The notes: a model not told the origin generated them from the sequence alone. A stretch of 64,000 nucleotides of DNA from Helicostylum pulchrum (GCA_025677825.1 JAIXMO010000055.1:62001-126000), one strand, 5' to 3'. Shown: positions 25,019 to 37,868, counted from the first letter of the stretch. Program-made: numbers and translations.

Positions 25019-25813
25019 TTACAAAATTAAACCACCATCTATGCTTAGCACTTGACCATGAATATACTCTGATTGGGCAATAAACATAGCAGCTAAAGAT
25101 ACGTCATTAACATGACCAAACCTTCTCAATGGAATACTTGAAACTATTTTCGATTTGCTTTCAGTTGTTATACTATGCGTCATATCCGTTTCAATAAACC
25201 CAGGCGCAATTGCATTGACTCTAATCTGAGAAGGCCCCAACTCTTTAGCCAAGGACTTTGTAAACCCAATAATACCTGCTTTAGATGCACTGTAAGCAGC
25301 TTGTCCAATATTACCGCGTTGTCCTACCACACTAGAGATATTGATAATACATCCTCCTTTTCGCTTTCGTATCATGGATTTGACAACATGTTGGCTCACC
25401 CTCATCGTTCCCAATAGGTTGGTATTAATCGTATCTTCTAAATCTTGGTTGTTCATTTTTATCAATAACCCGTCTCTCGAAATACCAGCTGCATTAATTA
25501 AATAATCTATTTGTTGACCTTGTAATACTTGCTGGTTTTATTATTTTAGCTGGGAAAAAAAAAACTAAACTCGTATTTTTCTTACCTTTAAAACAGAATC
25601 AACTTGTTCCTTGTCAGATACATCTAAAACAATACCTTGATGATCTTGACCGGCAAAGTTTTTTCGAAATGTCTCTTGTACTGATTGAACTCGGTCGACA
25701 TTACGTCCAATGAGTATGGTACGAGCGCCTTGTTTCGCAAAGGCTTCGGCGATACTAAAACCTATTCCTCTTGTGGCACCGGTAATAATAGCCGTCTTTT
25801 GTGCGAAACTCAT
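25019..25813 (-). CDS. SDR-family 3-oxoacyl-[ACP] reductase (FabG-like)
   Basis: Two exons (25813-25586, 25531-25019; 54-nt intron) give 246 aa, the usual FabG length. Motifs: TGATRGIG nucleotide-binding loop, LDVSD, LINAAG, catalytic Ser in IINISSVVG, YSASK catalytic Tyr/Lys, and RVNAIAPGFIETDM. The terminal VLSIDGGLIL is typical of FabG. The start at 25813 (MSFAQKTAIITG) is preferred over a Phe-rich upstream Met. The reaction would be NADPH-dependent reduction of 3-oxoacyl-ACP. No clear mitochondrial presequence is visible, so location is open. The mitochondrial ACP gene lies about 2.2 kb away, which makes a role in mitochondrial type II fatty-acid synthesis attractive but unproved. Another SDR substrate cannot be excluded. 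Confidence 0.87.
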
Positions 25814-26842
25814 GTAGAAAAAAAAAAGCAGCAAGGTAGAAGAAAAAACAAAAAAAACAACGGACTTTGTATACGTATAAAATGACTCGGCGTAATTTCG
25901 CTGTCAAAAAACATAAGCACCAGGTTTTCGCACCAGGTTTTTTTATAGCACCTCTGAAATATTTTTTTTGTGATGCAGGGAAAAGCCGTATTGTAGATCA
26001 AAACAAATGACAGCCCAACGAGATAGTTATACTATAAAAATGTCTTCAAATACGGATGTAACTAAAAAAAAACTGTGCATAGTAGATACCGTACAAGCCA
26101 ACCATCACTCATACATTTTTTTTTAAAAAAAAAACTTTTATGTGCATTTGTTAAGAAAACAGTAAACAGATATTTACAGTTCTACTTTTTTCTTATAATG
26201 TTAATCAATAGATAAGGCGGTAAACTGCGAAAAGAATACAATAAGGTAATAGCAAGAAAAGTGAGCATAGGTCCCTGTTTTAAAAGTAGAAAGGCCTGAG
26301 AAATAAAATAAAATAAAAGGTTCAAATTAAAAAGTACAACGGAAAGTAAGATCCAAGGGAATTCAGGTACAAAATAAAGAGTAAAGATAAACTAAAAGAG
26401 CTTAATTTAAAGGTCTTCTTTTATAAGTTAAGATTAAACTGTTTACAAAAAGCGAATTGTAACTAGTCCCAACTTTTTTAAACGTTATTGGTTCTGGTGT
26501 CCCAACTTTAATGGATAACGAGTTAGAGATTATGGTTGGTGTTATGATTATATGCAGAACGCAAAATGCGGCTGTCTTTGCGCTATAAAAAAACTTGGTG
26601 CGCGTATCTTTCTCCTTTTAAAACATGCAGAAAACCTCAATGCTCATTTACTTAATTAAACCCCAGCTAATTCTGCCAAAGCTAAAAAAAAACTATAATT
26701 CCTTTCTCCCTCTTTTCTTTATCACCTCAAAAAAAAAAGAACAGGTAAATTAAATATGAATTTAGAATACTCGTAAGTTCTAGTTTTACTATTATTTCCA
26801 CTTCCTTTTTAAAAAAAAACGACAGACCGATTCGATTCTCTT
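25814..26842. other. Divergent promoter region (FabG-like / G-patch genes)
   Basis: About 1 kb between divergent starts. No gene is seen. There is a self-complementary T9A10 tract at 26116-26134 and pyrimidine-rich leader sequence before 26840. A possible 5' leader exon ending at a GTAAG near 26773 would make an intron to 26823, but it does not keep frame with the downstream Met. Confidence 0.5.
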
Positions 26843-27799
<957 letters not shown>

Positions 27800-27985
27800 T
27801 TAACGAATTGCATTTCGGTCCAACAAAAAAGAGAGAAAACCCTCCATTTTTAGTGGCTTATAAGGAAAGCTCTTCCCCTGGTCCTTTTTTTTTCCGTAAT
27901 AAACACACCCCGCCTCTATTAAAAAAAAAGTCAAGTTACTCCCCCCTCTCTTCCGTATACACTAATTTTTTCTTTATAAAAAAAA

Positions 27986-28408
27986 ATGTTCCGTCCTACT
28001 GCCCTTCTTAACGCTGCTTCCAAGGCTGCTGCTTACAGAACTATGGTTCCTGCTAGCCGTATGGCACCTGCTGCCTACCGTTTCTATTCTTCCGCTGGTT
28101 TATCTCAAGCCGATATTGAAACTCGTGTTTTAGATATTTTGAGAGGTTTCGATAAAGTTGATACCAACAAGGTAATGCATATACAAAAGGAAAAGAATGG
28201 GAGTTATTAACACATTGTGGTGATGAAATAGATTGCTCTTGAATCCCATTTCGTTAAAGATCTTGGTCTCGATAGTTTAGATACTGTTGAAGTCGTTATG
28301 GCTATCGAAGAGGAATTCTCGGTTGAAATTCCTGATAAGGAAGCTGATGATATTAAGACCGCCAAGCAAGCTGTTGAATATATTAGCCACCGTGCCGATG
28401 CTCATTAA
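27986..28408 (+). CDS. ACP1: Mitochondrial acyl carrier protein
   Basis: Two exons (27986-28171, 28232-28408; 60-nt intron) give 120 aa. The N-terminus is Ala/Arg-rich and lacks acids over about 35 residues ([18 protein letters not shown]), a typical mitochondrial presequence ending near RFYSSAGLS. The ACP fold follows with the phosphopantetheine-attachment motif [20 protein letters not shown], Ser of DSL being the modified residue. The end is [20 protein letters not shown]. Roles from family knowledge: carrier for mitochondrial type II fatty-acid synthesis and lipoate formation, and subunit of complex I and of the LYR/iron-sulphur machinery. Codons are C/T-ending and look optimised, suggesting high expression. 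The FabG-like reductase is upstream on the opposite strand. Confidence 0.95.
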
Positions 28409-28968
28409 ATTATAATATTATTATCGTGAATAAATTCCTTTTCTTTTTTTCATACACTTTTTTTTTTTTTTTTTACAAGGGCAAAGCGAATATTAGCTGT
28501 ACGGGATTTAGTCTCCAAGCGCAGCTTTATTATTTATTACTCTGACGACAATTCTAATCTTTGACGACATATTTAATACAAAGGGGATGAAGGTTGTCTT
28601 TGTGTTTATTCAGGAACCATTATGCAAAAAAATAAACATTTTTTTTTTAAAACCGTAAACATAAAATCTCTTTCGGAAGCAACGCATAAAAAAAAAAAAA
28701 GACACTATTCATTTTTTTTGTAGTACCCGACCCTTCCTTTCGTCTTTTATCATTGCTAGTTCAAATTAACTTTTCAACAAAAGAAAAGATTACAGTACAG
28801 TTGCAATCCAAAAAAAAAAAGTTAGGTTACGTCATCTGTCTCTTTGTGAAGGAGGTGCATTCAAGCGAAAATAAATAAAAAGAAAACCATTTTTTTTTTT
28901 TTTTTCCTTTTTCCTATTTCTTTTATTTATTTCGTCATACACATACATACCTATACACATATACCATT
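28409..28968. other. Intergenic spacer before ARL8
   Basis: No gene is seen. It contains the ACP 3' flank and the ARL8 promoter, with T-runs and a pyrimidine-rich leader (28895-28925). Confidence 0.5.
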
Positions 28969-29860
28969 ATGCCTGGTCTTATACAGTGGTTATTAGATTG
29001 GTTGAGAAGTTTATTCTTCAAGGTAACATCATCTCTTTACACTCACAAAAGAAAAGGAGAACAAACTAATCAATATAACGATAATATAGACTGAAATGGA
29101 ATTAACTTTAGTGGGATTACAAAATTCGGTAAGCTAATATTATTTTTTTGCAACTTATTTTTTACCAACTCTTTTTTTCTTTTTTCTTAGGGCAAGACAA
29201 CGTTAGTTAACGTTATAGCCGTATGTATTTTATACATAATAGAAAAAGGGCAACCTCTAACACAAAAAATATGTTTATACTAGTCTGGACAATTTATAGA
29301 AGATGCTATTCCAACAGTAGGTTTCAATATGAGAAAAGTTACAAAAGGTAATGTGACAATGAAGTTATGGGATATTGGAGGACAACCACGTTTCCGAAGT
29401 ATGTGGGAAAGATACTGTAGAGGAGTCAATGCCATTGTGTACGTATAAAAAAAAAAAAAAACATTTACTTTTTTCTCATCTTGTTTACTATTTATAGTTT
29501 TGTCGTGGATGCTGCAGATCGTGAAAAGTTGGAAGCTGCAAATACCGAATTAAAAAACTTGTTGGAAAAACCTCAACTCACTAATATTCCAGTACTTGTG
29601 CTTGGAAATAAAAATGATTTACCAGAAGCATTAACTGCTGATGAATTGATTGAAGCATTGTAAGTTCATTGTAACACCTTTTTTTTTTCACGCTAAAAAA
29701 AAAAAAACTAACTTTTTTTCTTCTTTTTTTTTTAAAAAAAAGACACCTTAAATCTATCACAAATAGAGAAGTATCTTGTTATTCTATTTCTGCAAAGAAT
29801 CAAGTAAATATCGATATTACATTACAATGGCTTATTAAAAAAGGAAAAGGTCAAAAGTAA
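28969..29860 (+). CDS. ARL8: ARL8-type ARF-like small GTPase
   Basis: Six exons (28969-29022, 29090-29128, 29191-29220, 29284-29438, 29498-29659, 29743-29860) give 185 aa, the Arl8 length (186 in animals). Exons 2 and 3 are only 39 and 30 nt. G motifs: GLQNSGKTT (P-loop), [20 protein letters not shown] with [24 protein letters not shown], and CYSISAK. The N-terminus [16 protein letters not shown] is an amphipathic helix without Gly2. This matches the Arl8 mode of N-terminal acetylation instead of myristoylation. Family role: lysosome/vacuole positioning and fusion through HOPS-type effectors. Intron 5 ends in T10A8 immediately before the AG. Confidence 0.95.
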
Positions 29861-30031
29861 ATAAAAAAGATAAAAAAAAAGCAAAGAAGCGTATATACCT
29901 TATTTTCATGCTCCACTCCAAACAAAAATAACACATGCCGTGACTGGCAGAACACCCTTTTTTATTTTTTTATTTTTGTTTTATTTGAGCACATTTTTCT
30001 TCTTCTTCATTCTTCTTGCAAGTTGTTCAGT

Positions 30032-31939
30032 ATGGAAGATACAAGTAGTATATATTGGTCTCTTTTGGAAACCGAAACAGAGTAAAACTAACCCGTTTTT
30101 TTTTAAAAAAAAAATACGTCCTACATTGTTTATTTATTTTATTGTAATTTAAAATAGTAATCCTGAATTGTATTTTCCTCCTGACACGCCAGTAAGTGGA
30201 GCCAATCCCAGAAAACTTTATACTTTATACCAAAAGAGACATGCGCGACAAAAAGAACGTCTGATAAAGCAGCAAGTAGCCGAACTTTATAAATACCGAG
30301 AAACTTTCAGTACAGACTTGAAAGAAAGCGACTTTATGAATACACCTTCTACCGTTTGCGAGTTGATTACCGGTAATGACTTTTTAAATAACGAAAGCGA
30401 CGCCATTTCACAATTGTTGTTTGGGATACCAAATTTTATTACCCAGAACCTAACCACCCAAAACGAAAACCAGAAAAGAAAAAAACCTGACGACATTGAA
30501 GCGAAAAAGCAAGAGTACCTTGAAGACTTGACAGTAGTGTATTATTTATAATTTATCATTTTCAAAAAAAAATAACCTAATTTTTTTTTGCATATTTTTT
30601 TTTTTTTTTTTTTTTTTGACAGAAACAATTTAAAGCAGGGTCAGGGACTTTTGAAAAAAATCACCAACTACAACTGGATTCATTGAAACGTCTGCAAAAG
30701 TCTGACATTAATAGTATTCCAAGAGAAATCTTGATTGAAATGGATCCAAAGAGATATAAAACATACTCTAGTTCACCAGAGTCTTTACATGGTGATAGAA
30801 GAAGGAACAGAGATAGTAGGAGGGACGATAATAGGGATCAAAGGGATAAAAAAAGACGAAGGGATGACTATCGAGCGAGGTCTCCTGTAAGAGATTATCG
30901 TAGAGAGAGATCGCCTTTAAGAGATAGTCATCGAACAAAACCCAATGTAAAGATCCCATCATCATCTCCTCCGCCACCTCCACCTCCACCATCACAACGA
31001 AGAAATCACAGAGAACCTGTCTATACATCTTCTCTACCACCTCCACCACCACCACCATCATCATCTACTCCACCACAGCGAGGAAATCATAGGGAACCTA
31101 TCTATACATCATCATTACCAAATTCTTCTGTTACACAATTAAATCAAGCACCACCAGCGTCTATTGTTGGTATTCCTACTAGCGCAAGACCTCCTACTGT
31201 CATTTCATCTCCGGCTACTACTACACCTAATAAATCTGGACCACCTACTGTACAGTTTTCCTCACCCAAGTCTGCAGCAACACTACCAATAATGTCATCA
31301 TCTTCATTTAATAAATCTGGACCGCCTACTGTACAGTTTTCCTCACCCAAGTCTACGGCAAGATTACCGGCAACTACTAAATCCGGACCACCTACTGTAC
31401 AGTTTTCGTCTTATAAATTCAATGCAAGGCCACCATCTGTAGATTCCTCGCCCTCAGCCATTGGAATCCCCAGTAATAACAACGCATATTCCTTTAACCC
31501 AAATAAGCGATCCCCATTTAATAACGGGCCATTTAATAATATGCCACCCTATGTAGCCCAACCGTCCTCCGAATTTACGCAACCACACGATATAATAACT
31601 CAAAACGAACGAAGATCCTCTAGTACTACACCGCTGTTTACACCCAGACCACCTCGAAAGATTGAAACGTTAATGGACAAAGGATCTTTAATTATATTCA
31701 ACAAACCAAGTCGAGTACTGATTCGCCAACCGGACGGAACGGCAAAAGCCTACGGGAACCCAAAGGATTACGATGATGCGATTTATAGTAGAACAACAAG
31801 ACCAGATAACCCAGTGTATAAAAGGCATATGAACGGTGTCGATTACTTGTTCTATAAAACAGATGCGGGAAATGTTGTTACGATTGGTCCTGTATCAAAG
31901 ATACAACCCTTGATTCATAAATACTTTCTATCCATATAA
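30032..31939 (+). CDS. Proline/serine-rich protein of unknown function
   Basis: Three exons (30032-30081, 30158-30533, 30623-31939) give 580 aa. The N-terminal ~140 aa are charged and helical-looking (LYTLYQKRHARQKERLIKQQ, VAELYKYRETFST) and probably the conserved part. Residues about 165-240 are Arg/Asp/Ser-rich with RS-like dipeptides (RARSPVRDYRRERSPLRDS). Two poly-Pro runs follow, then three copies of a KSGPPTVQFSSPKS-type repeat. The C-terminal ~95 aa look folded: GSLIIFNKPSRVLIRQPDG, YKRHMNGVDYLFYKTDAGN, VVTIGPVSKIQPLIHKYF. I do not recognise a named family. The RS-like and Pro-rich content suggests an RNA-processing or nuclear role, but that is only inference. Intron 1 carries a T9A10 tract. 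Confidence 0.72.
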
Positions 31940-32089
31940 GAAATAATTTTACATATAATTTATTTAACGGGTTGGAATTATTACAATGAAGTTATAAATA
32001 ACTATTATTATTTTTTTTTGAGAGAGAGCAGTAGTAGTTTATATTTCATTAAGTGGAGTCTTTTTTGTGTTTTATAAATTTATAATAAT

Positions 32090-33950
32090 TTAATTGTCTT
32101 GAACGTTCCAAAGAACCTTCTTTGCTTCAAGGGTCTTTCTAAATCTGCGTCTCTTTTGCGACTTTTGTTGATCCAAGAATTCAGCGAGATCTCTTTCATG
32201 CCATGCGGATTCGTCACTGACAGCAGCACCGTAAGTGGGTGGCGATAATTTACCACGAAGCGATCTGAAAGGTTTGTCTGCAGATTGTGACACCCATTCA
32301 GTTGGGTTATCAGAATCTACTGTTTCGATACGAACTCTCTTTGTTCCAGCAGGCTCGACTTCAGTGGTAGGTGTAGGTTTTGTAATATCCTTTAATACTG
32401 GTTTGATAGGAGTTACAACAGGTGGTGGCGTTGGTTCGACGACAGGAGGAAGAGGAGGTGATGATGTAGTAGTAGTATTAGCTGTTTTTGGTATATTGAA
32501 TTCATCTTGTTGATAAAACAGCATGTATGCATTTTGAGATAATACTTCGTCAATCGAAGCAGGTTGCACATCTTCGTCGTCCATACAGTACCATTTTCCT
32601 TCTGGTGATTTCACGTAGGCGTAATAATGGCCCGAGTCACAACCGTGACCCAAGTGGACTACAACTGCATAAAGCGAGTAGTGGGTGCCTGTCACTTTAC
32701 TGTCTTTGCTGGTGTAACGCGATAAATCTAATTTTTGAGGATACTTTATTGTTGTGTTGATTTTGCGCATGTATCCTCTTTCTAAATCAAATGCAAATCG
32801 TTTCAAATGTACTGTCAACATCATGGGTGTCTTGTTTATCGTCATTTGTTTGCTGGCAGTAACTGTTTTTTTACATCTACATACACATATATTGTTAGCG
32901 CGTACGCACATACAGGAGAATGCAGAAAGCATAACACGTTTGAATTTACTTACGCATCACATTTATATCCTTCTACTTCATCGATTCTGATAAAATTTTC
33001 AAGGGTCTTGTGGAGTGAGTTGGCATTGGTGAGGTCTACACTTAAATCTAAACATCCTTCAAAGTTATCTGACACTGCTTTACAGTTATAACACTTTACT
33101 TGCGATCGAAGTCTTCCACCAAAGATTTGATGTATAAGCGTAGTTTGCTCTACCTTGAGTGGTAATTTACTAAGATAATTCAAAAAAAAAAGGAGTGGCT
33201 TAGTTTTTTTTTTTTTTTTTTTTTTTTTCTCTCAAATAAATTACCCTAACCCAGCAGTAGCAGATTTTTGAAAGGCGGATAATAAGAACATATAAAATTC
33301 ATGTGCATCCTCTTGTCTACCTAAACGTAAAGTCTTTGAAATAGCTGGCGACAGAAAATAAAAATTAATTCACATATAATAAAAAAAAAGTTTTTTTTTT
33401 TTTTTTTGGTTTTTTACCTTTCAAGTTACTAGTAAAATAGCTGGGGAGGATAGCTGCACCAGGTGTAAAGCTTTTAGGATCTTTTAAACAACGTCTAACA
33501 TGAAGTTCCATTGCACATAAAGCACAATAACCAGACAAGCGACCTATTATTATTTTTTCTGTTAGAAAAAAAAAGGGGGGGACGCGTATATTCCAAATGA
33601 TACTTACAGTTCTTTTTATGTTCTGCCTGTAATAAGTATTGGGCAAGTGGAGCAGTATATGTCAAACATTCAAGCACAGAATTTAAGAAACAAGTGTTTT
33701 GTCCATTAATAAAACCGGGACCTATTTTACGAGTGATCTTCCACCCTGGAATTAATTTGGACTTGTCAAATAAAGGTCCTTTTACGGTGGATTCCTTTTG
33801 TTTATGTTGTTGAGGTCGGTTTTGTGATTTATTGTGGTTGTTGCCACGGTTCATTTTATTGCTGTGGTTACCATTTTGATTTTTGTTGTATGGGTTACTA
33901 GGGTTATTATTCGAATTTCTATTCTTGTTCTTGAACTGTGATTTTGCCAT
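32090..33950 (-). CDS. Ubiquitin-specific protease, USP36/Ubp10-like
   Basis: Five exons (33950-33608, 33543-33418, 33344-33245, 33169-32954, 32876-32090) give 523 aa. The Cys box is PGFINGQNTCFLNSVLECL with the catalytic Cys near residue 91. QEDAHEF follows, then the CYNC and CDAC zinc-binding pairs, and the His box HGCDSGHYYAYVKSPEGKWY plus MDDEDV. The N-terminal 60 aa are Asn/Gln/Lys-rich and disordered. After the protease core (to about residue 370) comes a Pro/Thr-rich linker and a basic tail (DQQKSQKRRRFRKTLEAKK) that looks like a nucleolar/nuclear signal. Family role: removes ubiquitin, for USP36/Ubp10 from nucleolar proteins and histone H2B. The subfamily choice rests on core similarity and the basic tail. 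The divergent neighbour is a Fanzor-like fragment starting ~120-180 bp upstream. Confidence 0.9.
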
Positions 33951-34129
33951 TGCTTACGAAATAAAATAAGGATAAATAAATAGTACAAAGAGAGAAAAAA
34001 AGAAGCGAGATAAAAAAAAAAAGCTTAAAAAAAATAATGATAATAACAGTAAAAACCAGTCACTCTGCATGCCTTTTTTTTTTTGGCTCCAGTCAAAACT
34101 TTTTGAATTATCCCTTTACAGAATCCTAA

Positions 34130-34491
34130 TTTGGAAAACCTTAATCATCGGTAATGCTGGCACTGGAGTTGGAAGCCCCATTAAGGGTTATGACAGACGA
34201 AGGGGGAAATGGCTGGAGAAATTACATAGCAGATATGTACCAACAATCATGACCGACGAATATATGACTTCCCAGTTGTGCGTGTATTGTTATTCCCCCA
34301 TTGTGCATCCTCAAACGTCAGACAATAAGAAAATCCTTGGTTCTTCTCGTTGTTTAAACCCTGATTGTTCCGCATTCAAGCATGGAAGAGCAACCAATAA
34401 TCGTGATGTCATGTTTGCTGCTGCAAGAGGAATCTCTGCAATGACAAAAGTTTTGTACAAGCAAAACTTCCCTCCTTTTTCTAAACATTAA
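34130..34491 (+). pseudogene. Fanzor/TnpB-like RNA-guided nuclease, C-terminal fragment
   Basis: About 115 codons stay open to a stop at 34489-34491 with strong protein character. They hold the zinc-ribbon and RuvC-III part of a TnpB/Fanzor-type protein. The block MTDEYMTSQLCVYCYSPIVH is followed by CLNPDCSAFKHGRATNNRDV. That gives C-x2-C and C-x4-C pairs, then NRDVMFAAARGI, matching the NRDxxAAxNI RuvC-III signature with its Asp. Upstream LIIGNAGTGVGSPIKGYDRR would lie near the RuvC-II side. The N-terminal domain and RuvC-I/II are missing: the USP36-like gene starts at 33950 on the other strand, so the copy is 5'-truncated. Family knowledge: Fanzors are eukaryotic TnpB homologues carried by transposons and guided by an RNA from the element's 3' end. 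A different TnpB-related transposase is the alternative. Confidence 0.62.
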
Positions 34492-34519
34492 CAACATTAT
34501 ATATATTTTTCGCCTTTGG

Positions 34520-34600
34520 TTACCTGAGAAACACACTCTTTAAAGCGGTGGTGCGCCGGGTTGTGCTTCACCGCCTGTGCGGTTTGATTACTTCGGGTAA
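34520..34600 (+). ncRNA. Candidate omega-RNA-like structured element 3' of the Fanzor-like fragment
   Basis: An unusually GC-rich patch (34545-34585) begins about 50 bases after the Fanzor-like stop. GCGGTG (34545-34550) pairs perfectly with CACCGC (34569-34574). An outer stem pairs 34520-34528 (TTACCTGAG) with 34592-34600 (TTCGGGTAA), nine pairs including two G-U. TnpB and Fanzor loci encode their guide RNA scaffold in just this place. Functional assignment is inference. Confidence 0.35.
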
Positions 34601-34787
34601 AGCAGAAATATTTTAATAGAATATAAATTTTAAAAATAACATTTTCTTATTTCCTCTTTTCGGGGTCTGGAATATCGTTACTACTATTCAGTAAAACGAT
34701 GAACTAAGGATTTTATTTTCTCTTATTTTTAGTGTATAAACGAAAGGTTTTTTTTTTAGTTGTCGTTGTATATGGGGGGGGGGGGTA

Positions 34788-37255
34788 TTAAACAGATCCA
34801 ACAATTTCATCAGCCTTTTGTAAGGCCTCAATCATCTTTTTACATTCCTTTCTTCTTTGTTGTGTAAATTCGGATTCTTGTAACAACTCTGTCAAAACAT
34901 CTACCTTGTATAATTCAGATAACAATTCTCTTTGAAGTTCTTCCTTGGCATGGCTAACCAAGTTTAACATGATGGCTTTAGGGACCATATCAATCATCGT
35001 ACGCTTGACAATATTGTAATACGATTGAATCAAAAGCTCTATATAAAATGTTAGAAAAACTTTATATCTCTTTCTCTCTTTTATACTTTACTAATAACTT
35101 CGGTTTCCATAAATTCACGTTCAGATAAAGCGCCCATTGCCTTTAAAGTAGCAGGTGGAGCTTCCATTAAACCACCAACTGTCTTTTTGGTCTTTTTAGG
35201 TCCAGTGAAAAAGCTACCGAAGAAGGATCCGTTGGTATCGTTGTTGGAATCATAGCTAGAGGCACTAGAGTTATTGTTGGTTTGAAGTGCAGATAACTGT
35301 TGTTGTCTGGCATTGTTATTGTTGGTATTAGTGTGTTGTTTATCGGTAATTTGAGCAGGTTGGTTCTTAGCTTGTAATTGTTCATTGACAATAGCAATAG
35401 CTTGATGGCCACTTAAAAAGTCAGGATGAGCAGTATTGATATAACAAGATTCCATGCTACACAAATATAAAAGAAAATTTAGGACTATATACATAAAACA
35501 CACATACAAAACATATACTTACGCAACAAGATCAGTAACAAGTTTACTTGTAGGATTCAAAGCCTTTTTAAAAAAGGATAAAACGACTTGGTAGAATCTT
35601 TCTTTAAGAGCAGGGAAACGTTTAAAGAATTGCTTGTTTAACAATTGACTCAAAATACGAACTAGTTCATCGTAAACCATGTTGATACACTTGACACTAG
35701 GTTCTTCTAAACGTTTAATTTGTTGTTTGATGATTACTTCAAAAGCAGTTGTAGCTACAAAGAGGGCAGGAGAAGATCCCTATTTTATAATAGAATAAGG
35801 TTAATAAGAAAAGGTCAAAAAAGGGGGTCGATAAAAATACTTACAGAAGAGTTGTAAAGAATGGTACGGATATCAACATCTTTAATTTGCTCCAAGGGAT
35901 CAACACTCTTGACACCGTTAGAATACAATTCATGAAATACAAAACTGATCCTGGCACCACCAGACAACTCAAAACTAGTTAAATCATTTGAATTACCATC
36001 AATGATAGTTCTAAATTCTGTACAAAATTCGGTGATAATGTTTAAAACCAAATTAGCTTGACCAGAGTTGGAACCATCATTTAATGGGTCCCCCAACTGC
36101 AATAATTCTTGCTGGTACTTTTGTAAGGCTGCTTGGATTTTAGCCTTGATTTCAGGAAGCGTATTGCGAATATGATGCATTAAAATCATATTTAATTTAC
36201 GTGCCAAGAAGGGAGTACCGCAGTATTGAGCTTTACTTCTGTACGAGGCATGATTTTCGAAATATTCACGCTCAGCACTAAGCGCGTTTGCAATTGATTT
36301 CTTTTGATCGATATCGCGTTGACCACGATTGACGACAGGAACATAGCCTAATCTCAGAGGAATGACTCTACCAGCTAAAATATCAATCACATCAGTACCT
36401 TGATCCATTAAATCTACTTTAGTCAATACACCAATAGTACGAAGACCCTCAGGATCTACATCTCTTGCCAACTTTAAACCATCTGAATTTGCTAAATCTG
36501 TATTAGCACCAGTTACTGCCAAGATAATGGCGTTAGGCTTTGTAATATATTTAAGAAGCATGTCTCGAATTTGCTTTTCAATGTCTTTAGGTTGATCACC
36601 GATAGGTACTTTGGTTAAACCAGGTAAATCAATCAAGGTTAATGTCAATACATGAGGTGAAAAGATACGAAGGTTAATAGGCTGAGGAGAGATACCTACA
36701 TTCTTACCCGTCTTTAACTCAGTATCTTTAACAATCTCCTCGCGAATCTTGTTAAAGTTATAGAATTTTTGACCCGGTAAATGTAAAAACTCTCCCCATT
36801 CATCTGGATTCTCTTGAGCATCACTAGACACAGTATCCTTTTCTGAATTAGGTGAAACGGGGCTAGATGTTGTAGCTGGTGCTCTGTTGATTAATTGAAG
36901 AATCTAACATTTAAAGGAGAAAATGTTAGTTAAATAAATAAAAAAACAGATGAAGAATACTTTACAAGAGGTCGACGAGTAACAATACCAGTTCCTCGCG
37001 GTAAAAAGTCTCTACCGACAATATTTTCCAATACAGAACTTTTGCCACTGGATTGAGACCCAATTACAGCAATTTGAGGTAAATCCACGGGGTTATGAAC
37101 ACCAACTGTTGCAAAAGCGTCTTGTAGTTTATTGACTATTTTACCATTCCTTTTTTCGTTATTTATCAGGTCACTCTTTTTTGGTTTTTTTTATTTGGTT
37201 TTTTTTTTTTTTTTGCTTCTTTTTCTTTACCTGTTTTAATAAGTTGCGAATCCAT
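34788..37255 (-). CDS. VPS1: Dynamin-like GTPase, Vps1 type
   Basis: Six exons (37255-37231, 37135-36966, 36903-35845, 35779-35523, 35456-35092, 35038-34788) give 708 aa; budding-yeast Vps1 has 704. The first exon is only 25 nt. GTPase motifs: [42 protein letters not shown], and [12 protein letters not shown]. The middle region contains [20 protein letters not shown], which is the Vps1-type form of this block. A poly-Asn/Gln/Ser variable insert (about residues 525-590) is followed by the GTPase effector domain ending [13 protein letters not shown]. There is no PH or Pro-rich domain, as expected for fungal Vps1. Role: membrane scission in endosome-vacuole traffic, endocytosis and peroxisome division. 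Nine bases after the stop region on the sense strand lies a C12 tract. Confidence 0.94.
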
Positions 37256-37556
37256 TTTTTTTAAAGGAAACAGATGAGAAAAAAAAAGGGGGGTGAAAAG
37301 AAAAAAACGTAAAAGCTGGTAAATAAAAAAACTTGTTTGTGTTCAATTCAAAGTGTTGCACGTCATCTTGACTACTTTTTTTTGTTTTTGTTTTAAACCA
37401 TCACCTCTCTTTATTCTTCTTCTTCTCTCTCTCTCTCTCTCTTTTATGGGAGTTTTAAAAAACGCGTACAACACATATACACAGTGTATGTACAAATATA
37501 TATTTTTTTAATTAAATGGTATCAATAGTGTTGCTTAGTTTTTATAAAAAAAAAAG
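37256..37556. other. Spacer with CT-rich tract
   Basis: This is the promoter side of VPS1 and 3' side of the Q/G/M-rich gene. It contains a (CT)n tract around 37424-37442 and A/T runs. No gene is seen. Confidence 0.5.
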
Positions 37557-37837
37557 TTAAATGTATCTTCTCGATGAATAATTCTCATATGGTTCTGGGT
37601 AACTGCTATACTGTTCCATACCACCTCGTTGGTAGCCACTTGGGCCATTACCATAATGATAGTTATTCGATGTTTCGTACCCTTGCTGACCATATCCGCC
37701 CTGTCCGCCATATCCTCCATATCCTCCTCCGTATCCACCATATCCAGCAGCAGCACCGGAATAGCCCATCATCGGTTGTTGTTGTTGTTGTTGTCCGTAG
37801 AGAGGGTTGGTTGTACCACCAGGATACCCCATCATAT

Positions 37838-37868
<31 letters not shown>

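Noticed and set aside
26753..26825. Upstream coding exon for the G-patch gene (ATGAATTTAG.. with GTAAG donor)
   Set aside because: The exon would join out of frame with the downstream Met, so the internal Met at 26843 was used and the doubt recorded.
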